Below, one piece after another: positions 10,108 to 20,699 of a stretch of 37,935 nt of DNA; the first letter of the stretch is position 1, and each line of letters starts with the position of its first letter. The stretch is from Chara braunii (lineage: Eukaryota; Streptophyta; Charophyceae; Charales; Characeae), in assembly GCA_003427395.1 (NCBI GenBank), contig BFEA01000083.1:1206397-1244331 (forward strand), given 5' to 3'. Under the pieces are notes generated by a model. The model was not told the DNA's origin. It did no database searches and worked only from the letters and a program-made list of their open reading frames with translations. The position numbers were made by a program, and so were the translations under genes.

Positions 10108-11086
10108 AAGGGCAGAAAAGTTTTCAAGGTCAACTCGGATCTTTAAATATTATGCGGCAATACATCGCGAGTCCATCTTTGTTTTAGAAGAAGCCCAGGT
10201 AATCTACGGAGGAATAGTCTCTCCAAGCCTAACTGTTATAACATTTTTCGTCGTCATTCGTTGTTTGAATTCCTCACGGATTTTTGGTGAAACGGCCAGA
10301 ATTTCCTTTAGAGTGATCAAATCACGCCGACTCTCCAAGATCCAATCCTCAAGTTACTCAAAATCAATCTCCTTCTCAATACGGATTGTATACACATTCT
10401 TCTTCCGACGAGGTTTTTCCTCTTCAACCTTTGTCTTCCCTTTCTTTGGGTCCCTTTACATAGCCCGTTACCTTGCATGTTGTTCATCTTCTGCACGCAA
10501 CCTTTCATCCTCCTCTGTATCTTCCTCGTCTATTGAAATAAAACCTTTTTTTTTAGGTCCCCTCGAACTCTTTCTTTGTGTAGGCTACGGTTGTAAAGTC
10601 TTTCTTCACTTTCGAGTCTGTACTTTTATGGTCGGTGTCGCACGTTTAAGTAAGGGTTGAGACATTACTATTAGCCAAACCATTGACGTTGTCCCTGGCG
10701 CAAAAGCAGTGGCGGACACAAATTTTATCCTTCACTTTTCCATCCACCAAACAGAAAAATATTTTGAAGGTTGGGTCAGACTTTCTTCATATCAACGAAT
10801 AATCGCACAATGGAATCTCGACATTTGCTCAACTTCCTCGTATCTTCCTTCTTCTCCTCCATTTTGTTTTCCTCAACCAATAAATCATCAACTTCCAGGA
10901 ATGCTATGACCTCCTCCAACTCAAAAGGACTCGCCTCTTCCAGAGAGACTAAATGAAACGTGGCCGGAAGATGACAACCCATTTCCCTTCAATATTCGGG
11001 TCAATGAGGTTTCCTTCATGTTCAAAGACTTCACCTCGAATGGTCATAAAGACTATCTGGTCCTTTTCATCCTTGGTTAAGATTTG
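10108..11086 (-). pseudogene. Gag-protease linker region, degenerate
   Basis: The minus strand has charged, Glu/Lys-rich readings (for example SLEEASPFELEEVIAFLEVDD from 10982) broken by shifts and stops, such as TAG at 10949-10951. In this family the interval between zinc knuckle and protease is a poorly conserved linker. Plus-strand Ser/Phe-rich frames here (10082-10660) are its antisense shadow. Confidence 0.5.
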
Positions 11087-11128
11087 GCAAAAGCGGACCA
11101 TGTGTCCCTTCAGATAACAATATTTGCA
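11087..11128 (-). pseudogene. Gag zinc knuckle CX2CX4HX4C
   Basis: The minus strand reads CKYCYLKGHMVRFC, a complete CCHC zinc knuckle as in retroelement nucleocapsids, which bind genomic RNA. The same frame continues to a stop at 10949-10951. The capsid part of gag lies upstream on this strand in another frame. Confidence 0.85.
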
Positions 11129-11398
11129 GACACAATTTTTCTGTCGATTTCCTCGTCCGCCTCCATTTTCATGGCCTCCATCACGGCCTCTTCCACCTTG
11201 TGACTGGTTTTGTTGACCCTGACCTTGTTGGCCTTGATCCGCTTGTTGCTCACAATTTCCATTTCCTCCACCAACGCTACTCTCCCCCCGCCTCTGAGTA
11301 GTACCCTGCCCTCCTCATATTTGATTTTTCTCTGACCAAGGCTTTTCACTCTGCCTTGGTCAATTTTCGAGGAGACCCATCTCTTCTTCCTCTTTGTG

Positions 11399-12214
11399 TT
11401 AACTTTCACTACTACTCTCCTCAGTGGGTTCCTTTCTTTTTATTTTTCCCCTCTTTACCTTGACCATCATCACGTGGAGTATTAATCGCCCCTCCCTCAT
11501 ATCGACCATCATCTCTTTCATGTTCGTCAGGGTCTTATAGACCTCCTTATAAGGGTCTGTACCCAAATACACTATTTTTCGATCCTCCTTATGTTGCTTC
11601 AACAGACGGTGGAGACTCTGATCAAAATTACCTGTTAACAGATTCTCCCGAATCTTGGGCAAGTTGTATCGTCCCTGCATCCCTTCCACAAGTTTACATT
11701 GTTCTACTTCGGAAAAGTTGTCCAAAACGATAAGGCATCGATCCTTATTCGGAAGGCTAGGTACCAGTCGTGCCACCCTCGCGAACTCCGTTAATAATTG
11801 TTTTGTTGTGTCGAAATTCCGCCGACTGAACTTCCGCAAGTCTGTCAAATCTAACAATTGGTCACCTAATTGATATTTTTTCGATAATTTTTCCTTGAAT
11901 TCTGACAAATTCTACGAGTCTTGTTCGGACTCATTCACTTCTTCCCTATATTTTACCTTGCAATACCTTTTCATCATTCGTAGCATCTTCTACTTAGACC
12001 ATTTGCAACAACTCTTCAACTGTTCAAACTTATCAGCCCATCCTGAGGCATTGTTGTCGTCGAACAATGAAACTTCAACCTTCGGGAATTGTTCTTTCTG
12101 GGACGGCTGAATAATTTTGGCAAGTTCTCGAATGTCATTCCTCCGCTCATCCCGATTGTTGTACTTGTCAGGAGCAGGATGTGTTTCCTCAACCATCTTG
12201 AGTGAGAATATCAC
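11399..12214 (-). pseudogene. gag: gag capsid region of the minus-strand element
   Basis: Two minus-strand segments. 12214-11990 encodes a start-like region ending FPKVEVSLFDDNNASGWADKFEQL, which fits the beginning of a retrotransposon gag domain. 11908-11399 encodes a helical, Leu/Lys/Glu-rich segment (EFKEKLSKKYQLGDQLLDL ... EFARVARLVP ... FSEVEQCKLVEGM), consistent with the gag C-terminal half. A basic tail follows, and the zinc knuckle comes about 270 nt later in another frame. I chose 12214 as the start because it is the first Met upstream of the domain and lies about 490 nt after the primer site. Position and the zinc knuckle support the call more than residue identity does. Confidence 0.65.
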
Positions 12215-12707
12215 AACAACACATTTTCAAAAATCGCTTAGACCCCTTTGAAGAATTCAAATGACAATTTTTCTATGTTACCAGTTGTCCGATGGGAGGA
12301 CGTCCTGGGCGGACACTCAGGAAGGTTCGGGACGTCGAGGCCCGGAAAACTCCATGTTTAGCAATTAAATGCACGAAAAAAATTAAAAAAAATAGGAGGT
12401 GCTTTTAATTTAATTTTTTATTTTAAAATTGACAACCAATTTTGATATCATCCCAAGGCAAAAATTATTCAGTTTATGTTTCTGCATAACATAGTTTTTT
12501 TTCAGACTTTTTTTGGAGGAACCTTTTTTTTTTTTTTTTTTTCCTTGGTAACCTGGTAATTTTCGTAAATTTTTTTTTTTTTTTTTTTTTATACCTTTAA
12601 GTCCGAATTACTAACTATTTCCTAAGGCCAAACAAAAAGAGGGTAACTTTTCATTCCATCAATAACCCAAGTGTTGTTTTGCTAGGGACAAGGGTAGTTT
12701 GCTGTTA
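12215..12707 (-). other. Leader of the minus-strand element with two T tracts
   Basis: This is the untranslated stretch between the primer binding site and gag. It holds T runs of 19 (12524-12542) and 21 (12570-12590), seen as A runs on the element's sense strand. No gene is seen. Confidence 0.55.
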
Positions 12708-12725
12708 TCCCCGGCAACGGCGCCA
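12708..12725 (-). other. Primer binding site, tRNA-Asp type
   Basis: The minus strand reads TGGCGCCGTTGCCGGGGA, 18 nt identical to the primer site widely reported in plant Athila/Calypso-like Ty3/gypsy elements and complementary to the 3' end of tRNA-Asp. It is followed on the minus strand by a leader and gag, as expected. Confidence 0.88.
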
Positions 12726-12727
12726 CC

Positions 12728-14700
12728 TGTCGAACGCATTGGCTTCCGTCTTTTCCGCATAAGGCGAAAACCCTCCAAACCATGTCACATAGAAGTTAGA
12801 CAAAACCATCTTGGGAACGCGTATAATAATTCCCTCGAACCGTTGAGGCGGGCATGATCGTGTCGTCCCTTCGTTGCTCTAGCCGGGTGCGCCAGCTATA
12901 CTTTCCGCGATCCCCTACGACAGGATAGGTTCCCCACGGGGCACAACTTATCTTCCCTAAGGGGTTGTCATCACCCTTAGGAGTGTACCCCTACCGAGCT
13001 ACTGACCCACACACGAAAGTTTTTAATGCAATCGCAGAGGTAGATCAACCAATGGCGTTTGATCGTTTTCGTTGTAGTACATATACGCTTGGTTAAACGT
13101 AAAGCGGACCCGAACGTCGTCCGGTCCTTAAAGCGATGATCTCCTAAGTATAGAATAGGCGTCGATCCACTAGGATAACTTCACCCAAGCTTGAAATGAT
13201 GAATTGAACCTAGTCCCTTAAGTAATATACTTAAAAAATAGACCCCGTATCTTAGTTCAAAGAGAATTAACGATCAAAACATTCAAAGATTCATTCATCT
13301 TGACGAGTAAAATGTTATCTTCGTTTGGAAAAGGAAAAAAGTTGGTTTTGATCGATACCTTGACAACATGGTCAAAATAGTCAACATACCTTGGCTTTAA
13401 CTCAATAAAATATACTTATTAAAGTCATGAACTCTATCTTATTGTTGACCTATTACGAGGCATGCACGCCTATCTTTACACATCTTGATTTTTTTTTGAA
13501 GACAAACTACTTTGCAAATAATTCTCAGTCAAATAGAAAATCGCAGGCTTGTAGAAAAATCTTACTCCAAATAGTTTAGTATACTATCATAACACTTTAC
13601 TACAAGTGCGACAACTACTATGACCAGTTCCACATGCAGTTCATCTCCTGCGCGCTTGGTTACCCCTAATTACCAAAGCATGATAGTCTCACCATCAGAG
13701 AACTCGGATACTATCCATCCGGTTGGTCCTATTCTACAAAATATATATATACTTATGTATATATAGATAAATTATTTTGTCGAGCCATGCAAAATGACAA
13801 TGACCTTAGCATAGGAACAACTTGGCGTAGTTTTTTTGTTATTCTTTGAAGGCTTATTTTAACCCTTATATAATTGTCGACCCTCTCGGGTCTCGGTCTC
13901 GATCTGGTCGAGTCGTGCGAACTCCTCATCATAAAAAATCAAAGTGATAACACGGGTAATCATACGACTTGGACTGTCTACTTGTCATAGAGGGAGGTCA
14001 TTCGAGAGGCCAATCTTCAAACTATGGCACAAAATGGCTGACCCATTTGGAAAAGGTGGTCTGTCGTGGTGTTCCTAATCCATATGATGTCATATCTATC
14101 CCCAGATGAAGTAATCTCAACACTTACAATGACCCGAGAAAGACATTGAAGATTACTTGCGCAATGAAAATACAAAGTATATTTATACAACTCATCAAGA
14201 AGTCGGGTTACACAGATATCCGCGCGTGAGATAGGAAAAAAATATTACCCATCATTGAGCAAGCCAATAAATTTGACTCATCGAGTCGGCGCGTTGTTTC
14301 GTACCAATAGAAGTCACTCCGCTCGTTGAATCGTCTCCTCATCTGAAGTATCCCGCACCAAGAAGTACCTCGCCTTGGTAAGATCCCGTTGACTACCAAC
14401 CATTTGTTCACAAAATGAACCACGTCAAGTTTTGACGATACGTCAAAGGTTTTGAACTTCTTCTCGATATACCACCATTTGGCACAACTGTCTGTCTACT
14501 TATTCAAAGCAGTTTGCACGAATCCGCTTGAAGAAATCGATATTCTTGAATGACTCCACACGAGTGTTGCAGTGCAAGATAAACCTGAGGTGTATCCACT
14601 GAATCTTAAGGTCATAAAGAAACCGTAGCTCATCATATTCAAAACCGTAGACGGCATGAAGGTTATACAAATAAGGGCGTCGATGATTTCCAGTTAAGTT
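12728..14700 (-). repeat. Probable 5' LTR of the minus-strand element; right end unknown
   Basis: The minus strand ends in GCGTTCGACA two bases before the primer site, so the LTR terminus in plus orientation is TGTCGAACGC from 12728. The other end was not found; 14700 is only a working limit. AT-rich TATATATA-like sequence at 13739-13770 could hold the LTR promoter. I see no coding region here; the minus-strand frame at 14208-14423 has no recognisable domain. Confidence 0.45.
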
Positions 14701-16560
14701 TCTTCATGTACTTTGAAATTTTGCTATTTGCCCTCTTCCCCAGGGTCATTGTTTTTTTTTGTCTGACCCATCGTTGCGGGTAGTGCATCAATGCACTGTC
14801 CGAATGTAGTACACACACGAATTGGGCTTCTTTTGACGTCAGTTTTCCATACGTTGGTGACTCCTAAAATGGTCACCCAAAAGGTTGTTAATTCTCAGCC
14901 TTCCTCCCGCTTTAGAGCATGAGAGAACGATGATCACCCTTAATTGCGGAACACCTTACCCTCTAGGAAGTGGTCTGGAATGTTCCTCCTCCTCGCCCGA
15001 GCACATTGTTTGGATCTCATAAGTCGGGCTGGCTCCGCCGCGATACAACAAGATATCTTTCCGTAGTACGGTCCACTCAGGGTCAATAACATGGCCGACT
15101 CCTAAAGCAACGAACCCTGCCCCAGATGCTTCCTAGTCCCTGGGTGTACTTGTTCTCCCATACCTTTTTCACGGAAGCTCGACTTAGACAAAAAAAATAT
15201 AAGATAAAAAAAGAAGTGAACTTGAGACTCCTTTGGACGGGGAAGGTAAGTAAGGTCATTCGGGATAAAACAAGATATTCCTTGGGAAAACACTAAATTT
15301 TTATTTTTATTTTTTCTTACTTTTCTCCTCCTCCTTCGATTATTTTATTATTGCGGCAACCATTAGTTTTCCCTTTTCTAATGTATTGTTTGTTTTGGCA
15401 TGCAAGCAAGAAAGGAATCGAGGAAAGATAAATATTTCCATCATTTTTTTGAGACGGCATAGCCAAAGTCTTTTTCATATACATCATCTTACCTACCTGC
15501 ACAACAACAACCCAATCGAAATCTATCCACATCCCATTCAAGTTAACCCCATTTCCCACAAGCATATCATTCAGACATCTTTCTTTATCTTTCTCCGAAC
15601 ATTCAAAGTAGGGACAAGCAAAGTGTGGGTTTACGCAGGTGTGAAGGGAAAACTTTAAAACACATAAAAGTTGACCGACCTTGAGTGAAGATGAAAGTGG
15701 CTTACTCAAGAAAGCTTGATAACACAAAAACTCCGGATGCACAACTCTCACGAGTTGTGGTCCTCCCACCAAAAGTTGGTCCACATCTTCCTTCAAGTGC
15801 TCAACTAAGCAAGAGTTGGTCCACCCAACTCAAGCGAGATAGCCCTCTAAGAAGAGGTGTTCCAACGCATGAGTTTCATGTGGTTCCAATGTCCCACGCC
15901 GATCAGTGTTGAATTTCATTTGTATAATGTCCTCCATATCAAACTGCAAGTTCCACCCTCCTTCAATTACCACGTCCAATCACACAAACACGCTCGACCC
16001 AATCAAATGTAGTACCCCTTGGTCCCAAAATGAGACCAAGGTGATCCCACGTTGTTGCCGCACTTCCGAATGGTCCTAAAAAACTAACGGCGACCCTTCG
16101 GCGCCAATGCTCAAGTGTCCGCACCTCAACGGCCACACCACCAAATGTCGCGCCACCAAAATGTTACCACTGCCGTCCAGAAACACTATCGTAAAAACTA
16201 TTCCACCTTGCAATTTCGGCAGCACCTCCCCTTAAAATATTGCTAATTCGAGAATACTTCGCAACGCGACTTCCTCCCTCAGCACACTAACATTATCGTG
16301 GGGTCAATTAGATAGCACCTCCCCAACGTCGACCTCTTGCCGCACGACTAGACTCAAACACATCCTCACGGCTCAGCACAAGTATGCAGCACGAGCACAA
16401 GGGCGGGGTAAAAGCTCCCAGCCTTTGGTACGAGTGCGCTAGCTTTTATAGCTGTTGAGAGGAGTTGGCAAGTACTTTTTCCCCCAAGGTGAATTAACGG
16501 GCTCAATCTGAGTCCTGGATCTAAGCCAAATTAAGTGTGGCTCAACCTGGGTCACATGCT
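14701..16560. other. No gene seen
   Basis: Mixed unique-looking sequence. A 159-codon minus-strand frame at 15317-15796 has low-complexity stretches and no domain I recognise. 15730-15840 has short repeated words around AGTTGGTCCA. It may be part of a long LTR or old transposon debris. Confidence 0.35.
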
Positions 16561-16566
16561 TAGAGA

Positions 16567-16646
16567 GGCAGTTACTTTTAACTGCCCCTATTTTTTAATT
16601 TCTTTTTGGGGACTCAGCTATCTCGGATTTTTACGAGATAGCTGAG
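16567..16646. repeat. Two adjacent perfect hairpins followed by a T tract
   Basis: GGCAGTTA (16567-16574) pairs with TAACTGCC (16579-16586) around CTTT. CTCAGCTATCTCG (16613-16625) pairs with CGAGATAGCTGAG (16634-16646), 13 bp perfect with an 8-nt loop. A T run follows at 16666-16679 and a longer one at 16888-16914. The purpose is unknown; a terminator-like or fold-back element is possible. Confidence 0.8.
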
Positions 16647-17079
16647 GACCTTCCATTTCGAAAAGTTTTTTTTTTTTTTCTGTTACTTTTCTTTTGAGAG
16701 CTATGCCTCTTCAAAGTTCGACATACTCGACACACTTTTTGGTGCAGGTACGTCGTGTCCAAACTAAACTCGCTCATTTTAAAAACAATGGCTGTTCAGT
16801 TTTATATGTTCTGACCTGAGTAGTCATACTCAGGCCTGTTCATGCACGCCTAAGGCACAATCGTGGCCGCATTCCAAGTCGTTTCCCTTTTTTTTTTTTT
16901 TTTTTTTTTTTTTTCATCCTCCCCGTTTCCTTGGGAGGGGCAGCTCGTTTTCCAAAATGAGCAACCTCGCTCCCAACTAAGTCATTTCACGGAGTCGAAC
17001 TAGTGTCAAGCTCAATGAGGTCTTTTTCCCCTTGCCCCACGTGCTCGTACTGAGCGCCAATCGCGGCAGGTACCGGCGA

Positions 17080-17545
17080 CGATCTGCAGCCCGTTCACGA
17101 AGTGAATGGGCGCAGGCCTTCCGTGATAGGGACAGGAAGGGGGGGGGGGGAGCAAAAAAATATGGAGGTGTATATTTCCATGTCCTAGTGGTAAATCCAT
17201 TCGATTTTGCTCTTCCTATCGACGAAAGTAGCATGAGTGTCAGCCGCTAGGTTGGAGACTTACCTGTTTGCCGGCTCGTTGCTCGTCCTATTGATGGAAG
17301 TAGCAAAAGGTGAGCCCCCAGGTTGGAGACTTACATGTTGGCCATCACGTTGCTCAGCTCACCAACGGCAGTAGCAGGAGCCTGTCTCCAGGTAAGGCCC
17401 CCGTGTCTGTCTCTTTCACACACACACACGCATACACACAAACACAACAGTTTATATCTCCATGTTCTAGCGGTAGACTCATTCGATTTTGCTCACCCTG
17501 CTGGTAGGAGTAACGAGCCCGTTCGTCGAAATGAATGGGCACTTT
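17080..17545. repeat. Duplicated segment with CCCGTTC/GAATGGG ends
   Basis: ATTTCCATGTCCTAGTGG (about 17173) and ATCTCCATGTTCTAGCGG (about 17456) begin two related stretches, both reading on through CATTCGATTTTGCTC. AGGTTGGAGACTTAC occurs at about 17250 and 17321. A near-palindrome, CCCGTTCAC-GAA-GTGAATGGG at about 17091, is echoed at about 17518. There is also a G9 to G10 run near 17141 and a CA run near 17420-17446. It looks like a rearranged short repeat, not a gene. Confidence 0.6.
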
Positions 17546-17805
17546 AATAAAATCACGAATAAGAAAAAAAGAAGATCTAAAAAGAAATAAAAAATCTAAT
17601 AGGAAATATAAATAAAAAAATCTAAAATAAATCTAATAAAAAAAAAATAAAAAATAAAAAGACAGCTTACCTTAAAAAACGGTCGGCCGTTCAGAACGGG
17701 CAGTGCGAGGTGCACTGGGGACTGAAAGGCCGCAGACACTTTAGACCGCGCCATCTGGCGCTTCGTATGTACCCTTAGTTTTAACTTTTATTATTATTAT
17801 TATTT
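17546..17805. other. A-rich stretch, no gene seen
   Basis: 17560-17660 is composed of AAAT/AATCTAA words. The remainder to 17805 is a GC-richer spacer ending in TTATTATTATT. Confidence 0.5.
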
Positions 17806-17810
17806 TTGGC

Positions 17811-17897
17811 TTATGCAACTGGTCCTACCGCGTCGTGAGAAACCCACGAACTCTGAAATAAAGATCCGGGTTCGATCCTCTCGGGATCGGATAATTT
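17811..17897 (+). ncRNA. tRNA-like remnant, possible SINE head
   Basis: GGGTTCGATCC near 17868 resembles a Pol III B box lacking one base. Upstream, TCGTGAGAAACCCACGA near 17832 can form a 5-bp stem with a 7-nt loop, like an anticodon arm. AACTGG before that resembles the end of an A box, and a T run follows about 20 nt after the B box. The acceptor ends do not pair, so this is not a functional tRNA. A tRNA-derived SINE head or tRNA pseudogene is the likeliest reading. Confidence 0.4.
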
Positions 17898-18036
17898 TTT
17901 TCTTTATTAATTTTTTTTATACTATTTCTTGATTTATGCGTGTCAACCTTGTGGAGTCCATGTAGCTTCGCGTGCGGTCAATCTCGGCCGTGTGATCTCC
18001 GATATCGTACGGTCGAAATCGATTGCATCACTTCAG

Positions 18037-18146
18037 AAAAAAAAGGGCAACTCCAAAAGGAGTTAGCCTAGATGGTGTGTCGTTGGACTCGATCCTAGCC
18101 TCTGATGGGTGATAGTTCAGTGTGATACCTACTAGGCTAACTCCTA
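18037..18146 (-). ncRNA. Pol III-type unit with A and B boxes (tRNA-derived SINE or pseudogene)
   Basis: On the minus strand, TAGCCTAGTAGG (18139-18128) matches the A-box consensus TRGCNNAGYNGG at every position. GGATCGAGTCC (18095-18085) matches the B box GGTTCGANTCC at 10 of 11. The boxes lie 32 nt apart and at about +6 and +50 from GGAGTTA, close to tRNA geometry. The unit is closed by a 14-bp perfect inverted repeat (18058-18071 and 18132-18145). It is followed by T4 (18055-18058) and T8 (18037-18044), both possible Pol III stops. T-stem pairing is poor, so it is not a working tRNA. Confidence 0.55.
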
Positions 18147-18282
18147 TTACGGGAGCTATAGAAAGGTTGTGACCCAGTAGGCCGCCTAATCTTTGGCTTA
18201 GGCAGGCCCAATCCTGCCTCAAAAGTCGTCGCCCCGCCCATCTAATCAGTTGGGCCTTAGCCCGGTGGGCTTGGTAAGCCAC

Positions 18283-19281
18283 CCCTTTAGCCGCAAGTCC
18301 GACTTCAAGCCCTGAACGGTCTGTCCCCCCCCCAAAAAAAAGAACATGACCTATCTAACCAACCTTTGGTCGTGAAACCTCACGACCGACTCTTTTCTGT
18401 TATCTAAGTCTCTTACATCGCGCGGTCACGTGGTCGTGCGTTCTAAACATTTGAAATTAATCCCCACACACTACAAACTACAGAAGCGACTGACCGTAAG
18501 TCTACCCTAAAAAAAAAAAATGTTTGTCAGAACAACCTTTTGATAGTTAACTTATTTTCGTTAGTTGAAATCCAAACATCCATCAGACAGTGTTCGATGT
18601 AGAAAGTATCCGGGTAGATACCCTTATCAAGGTTTTTGCCCGGACAACATTCCCGGGCTCCATTGCACGATGTCCCCGTCGTTCAAACATTTTCTTTTTC
18701 CTATATTACAAGTAACATAATGCAAGGAAAATGAGCGATAGTGAACTTCTGAAACCAAGTAGCATTATACACAAGAGACCAGATGGTCGTGACCTCGAAC
18801 CAAAAGCAGAATTGCATCACGAGTCCCACCAAATAATAGTACAGCAAAAACTCACGAGTGACAATGTTCGAGTAGTCTCATCATCATCAACAAAGAACCA
18901 ATGTTAACATCCTATCTGGCGCTCGACGCCGAGACTCCAAATGGCAGATCCTATCTAGCCTATCTACAATGTCCTTGGTGACGTCAACTCCCTTAAGTAC
19001 GAGCAAATCTCGGCCAATACCGTATGCTTCAAGCACCAGGTATGTCGCTCGTATCACTCACAACCTCGTTCCCCAACTCACATATGCCACATGCACCCAA
19101 GGACCATCACGCACCCCATGCAGCATACAGCAAGGCAACTCGGCTATGGATGTCTGCTCCTTCCAGCTCGCCCGTGAGCGTGTGAGCACTGGCCAACGTT
19201 AGCGCAACATGCAGCTAGTGCCCCAATGCCCAATGTGGTGGCAGGTCCTTTCCTAAATGGAAGTGGCCTGCCTGCTGCCTA
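18283..19281. other. No gene seen
   Basis: There is a C9/A8 run near 18327 and otherwise mixed sequence. A 77-codon plus-strand frame at 18969-19202 has no recognisable feature. Confidence 0.35.
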
Positions 19282-19548
19282 TGTTGCACCCCGTACGAAT
19301 ACGGGGCAGCCGTATGACCCATACGATCGTACGTACGGGCCCCAGGAGGCTGTACGGGCCGTACGTACGACCATACGCGCCGTTTCAGCGACCTTCCCGG
19401 GGGGCTTCTGACACCTGAGGGGGTGGGAGGGGTGTGCATGCCGGGGGCTACCCCCCTGAAGTAAAAAAGAAGAAAAAAAAGATTTTTTGTTTTAGGGTTG
19501 GTTGGGGGGTAGGGGGTGCTGGGGTTTCAGGAAAAAAAAAAAAAAAAG

Positions 19549-19630
<82 letters not shown>

Positions 19631-19653
19631 GATNCACACACACGCACACACAC

Positions 19654-19701
<48 letters not shown>
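19549..19701. repeat. (GATT)n followed by (CA)n microsatellite, with an N between
   Basis: GATT tetranucleotides run from 19549 to about 19633, with one slipped unit near 19585, after 16 A (19532-19547). CA/GCA repeats run from 19635 to 19701. The single N at 19634 sits exactly at the switch, so the join may be an assembly estimate. Confidence 0.95.
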
Positions 19702-19706
<5 letters not shown>

Positions 19707-20245
19707 TACTGATAGGTGTATATTACTACCCCGCCTTTTTTTTACCCAGTTAATTGGAGTCGGACTTGTCGATTGAAACATTGGGACTAACCCCCCGTTT
19801 TTCTTTTTTTTGGAGAAGATGGGTACTTCCCTGATTCGGTCTCGTAGAAAAAAACTCTGGTACAGGGCCAACCGCTCACTGGTACAAAACCACTCCTTGG
19901 GACCTGGTTCGGGAACCGGGAAGGGCCTTGGACCAGGTGGTATCAGTAAATAGGTACCTGGTATGATGTAACCCGAACGGGCGCAACAAAACTTATCTAT
20001 TTAACCGAAGCGGCCGTTGTGCTCAGCCTCCAATTCCAGTGTGGTATCCTGCAATGGAGGCCGAGTGAATTCGGAATCTGTTGAAGCTTACCGCGATGGT
20101 TCTTCACGATCTTGTCGTGTAACTTGTCGTCGGTAGTTTCGGAGGGAGTTGTCATTACCCTTGGCGTATGTGGCCTTACGGGCGCGTCGGGTTTAGTCTT
20201 GGAGACCGAGTACAAACGTGCATAGTACTCTTCGTTCCCTGCGTT

Positions 20246-20483
20246 ATGTCAACCATGGGGGAATACCTCCCAACAATGGATGAAATGCTCCGTGATGAGG
20301 AACTGCTTCAGGAAGCGGATGACCACGCGGTGAGTTTGATTTGGAGTCTTCTTTATTTCCCCCCCTTTTGTTTTTCGTTGTTGTTTATTCTTGATAAATT
20401 CGGTGTGTGTGAAACTATCCACGTAGGCGATCATGGATGAGTGTGCTTTTCTTTGTACATCTCCCTATGATGAGCTGTCTTGA
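20246..20483 (+). CDS. Possible two-exon small gene, unknown function
   Basis: ATG at 20246 opens 28 codons (MSTMGEYLPTMDEMLRDEEL, then LQEADDHA), ending at 20329 against a strong donor GTGAGT. A T-rich 97-nt interval with plant-intron composition ends in CACGTAG at 20426. The next segment, in phase, reads AIMDECAFLCTSPYDELS and stops at TGA 20481-20483. The peptide is acidic and helical with no motif I know. It lies inside the inverted-module segment, so it might be the remains of a transposon-encoded protein whose later exons are lost; ARIPRD-like residues near 20850 could be another exon. This is a prediction from splice signals only. Confidence 0.3.
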
Positions 20484-20618
20484 GTGGCCTTCAGCGAAAA
20501 GCTAGCTTTAGGGACTTCGCCACTAATCCCCAGTTGCTCTATCCCGCTCTCCTGTCTTCATCACCCTACCCCTTGTGTGGTAATACGGTGTGAAGTCCTA
20601 TGGAGGTGGTTTGAAGTT

Positions 20619-20620
<2 letters not shown>

Positions 20621-20691
<71 letters not shown>

Positions 20692-20699
20692 ACACACAC
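20621..20699. repeat. (CA)n microsatellite, about 79 bp
   Basis: A nearly pure CA run with one CATA interruption near 20686. Confidence 0.98.

Larger units (their letters stand above)
8764..12727 (-). mobile_element. Ty3/gypsy remnant on the minus strand, truncated in RT
   Basis: Reading leftward on the minus strand: primer binding site (12708-12725), leader, gag (12214 to about 11399), zinc knuckle (11087-11128), protease (about 10107 to 9760), linker and RT entrance to 8764. This is the gag-pol order of Ty3/gypsy. Frames change repeatedly and stops interrupt them. The element stops inside the first RT block exactly where a CA microsatellite begins, so RNase H and integrase are missing. Its tRNA-Asp-type primer site differs from the first element, so it is a different lineage. 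Confidence 0.85.

Noticed and set aside
10082-10660. 192-codon Ser/Phe-rich plus-strand protein
   Set aside because: It is the antisense of the minus-strand gypsy gag-protease linker.
15317-15796. 159-codon minus-strand gene
   Set aside because: No family feature, starts in locally repeated DNA, and lies in a stretch full of transposon debris. An open frame of this length can arise by chance.
12728-16722. A 4-kb LTR ending at GTTCGACA (16715-16722)
   Set aside because: The end would mirror the start, but an 8-nt match in 4 kb is weak and no second LTR or target duplication supports it.
18058-18145. Functional tRNA gene
   Set aside because: Pol III boxes are good, but the T stem does not pair, the D and anticodon arms do not fold, and the terminal stem is twice the normal length.
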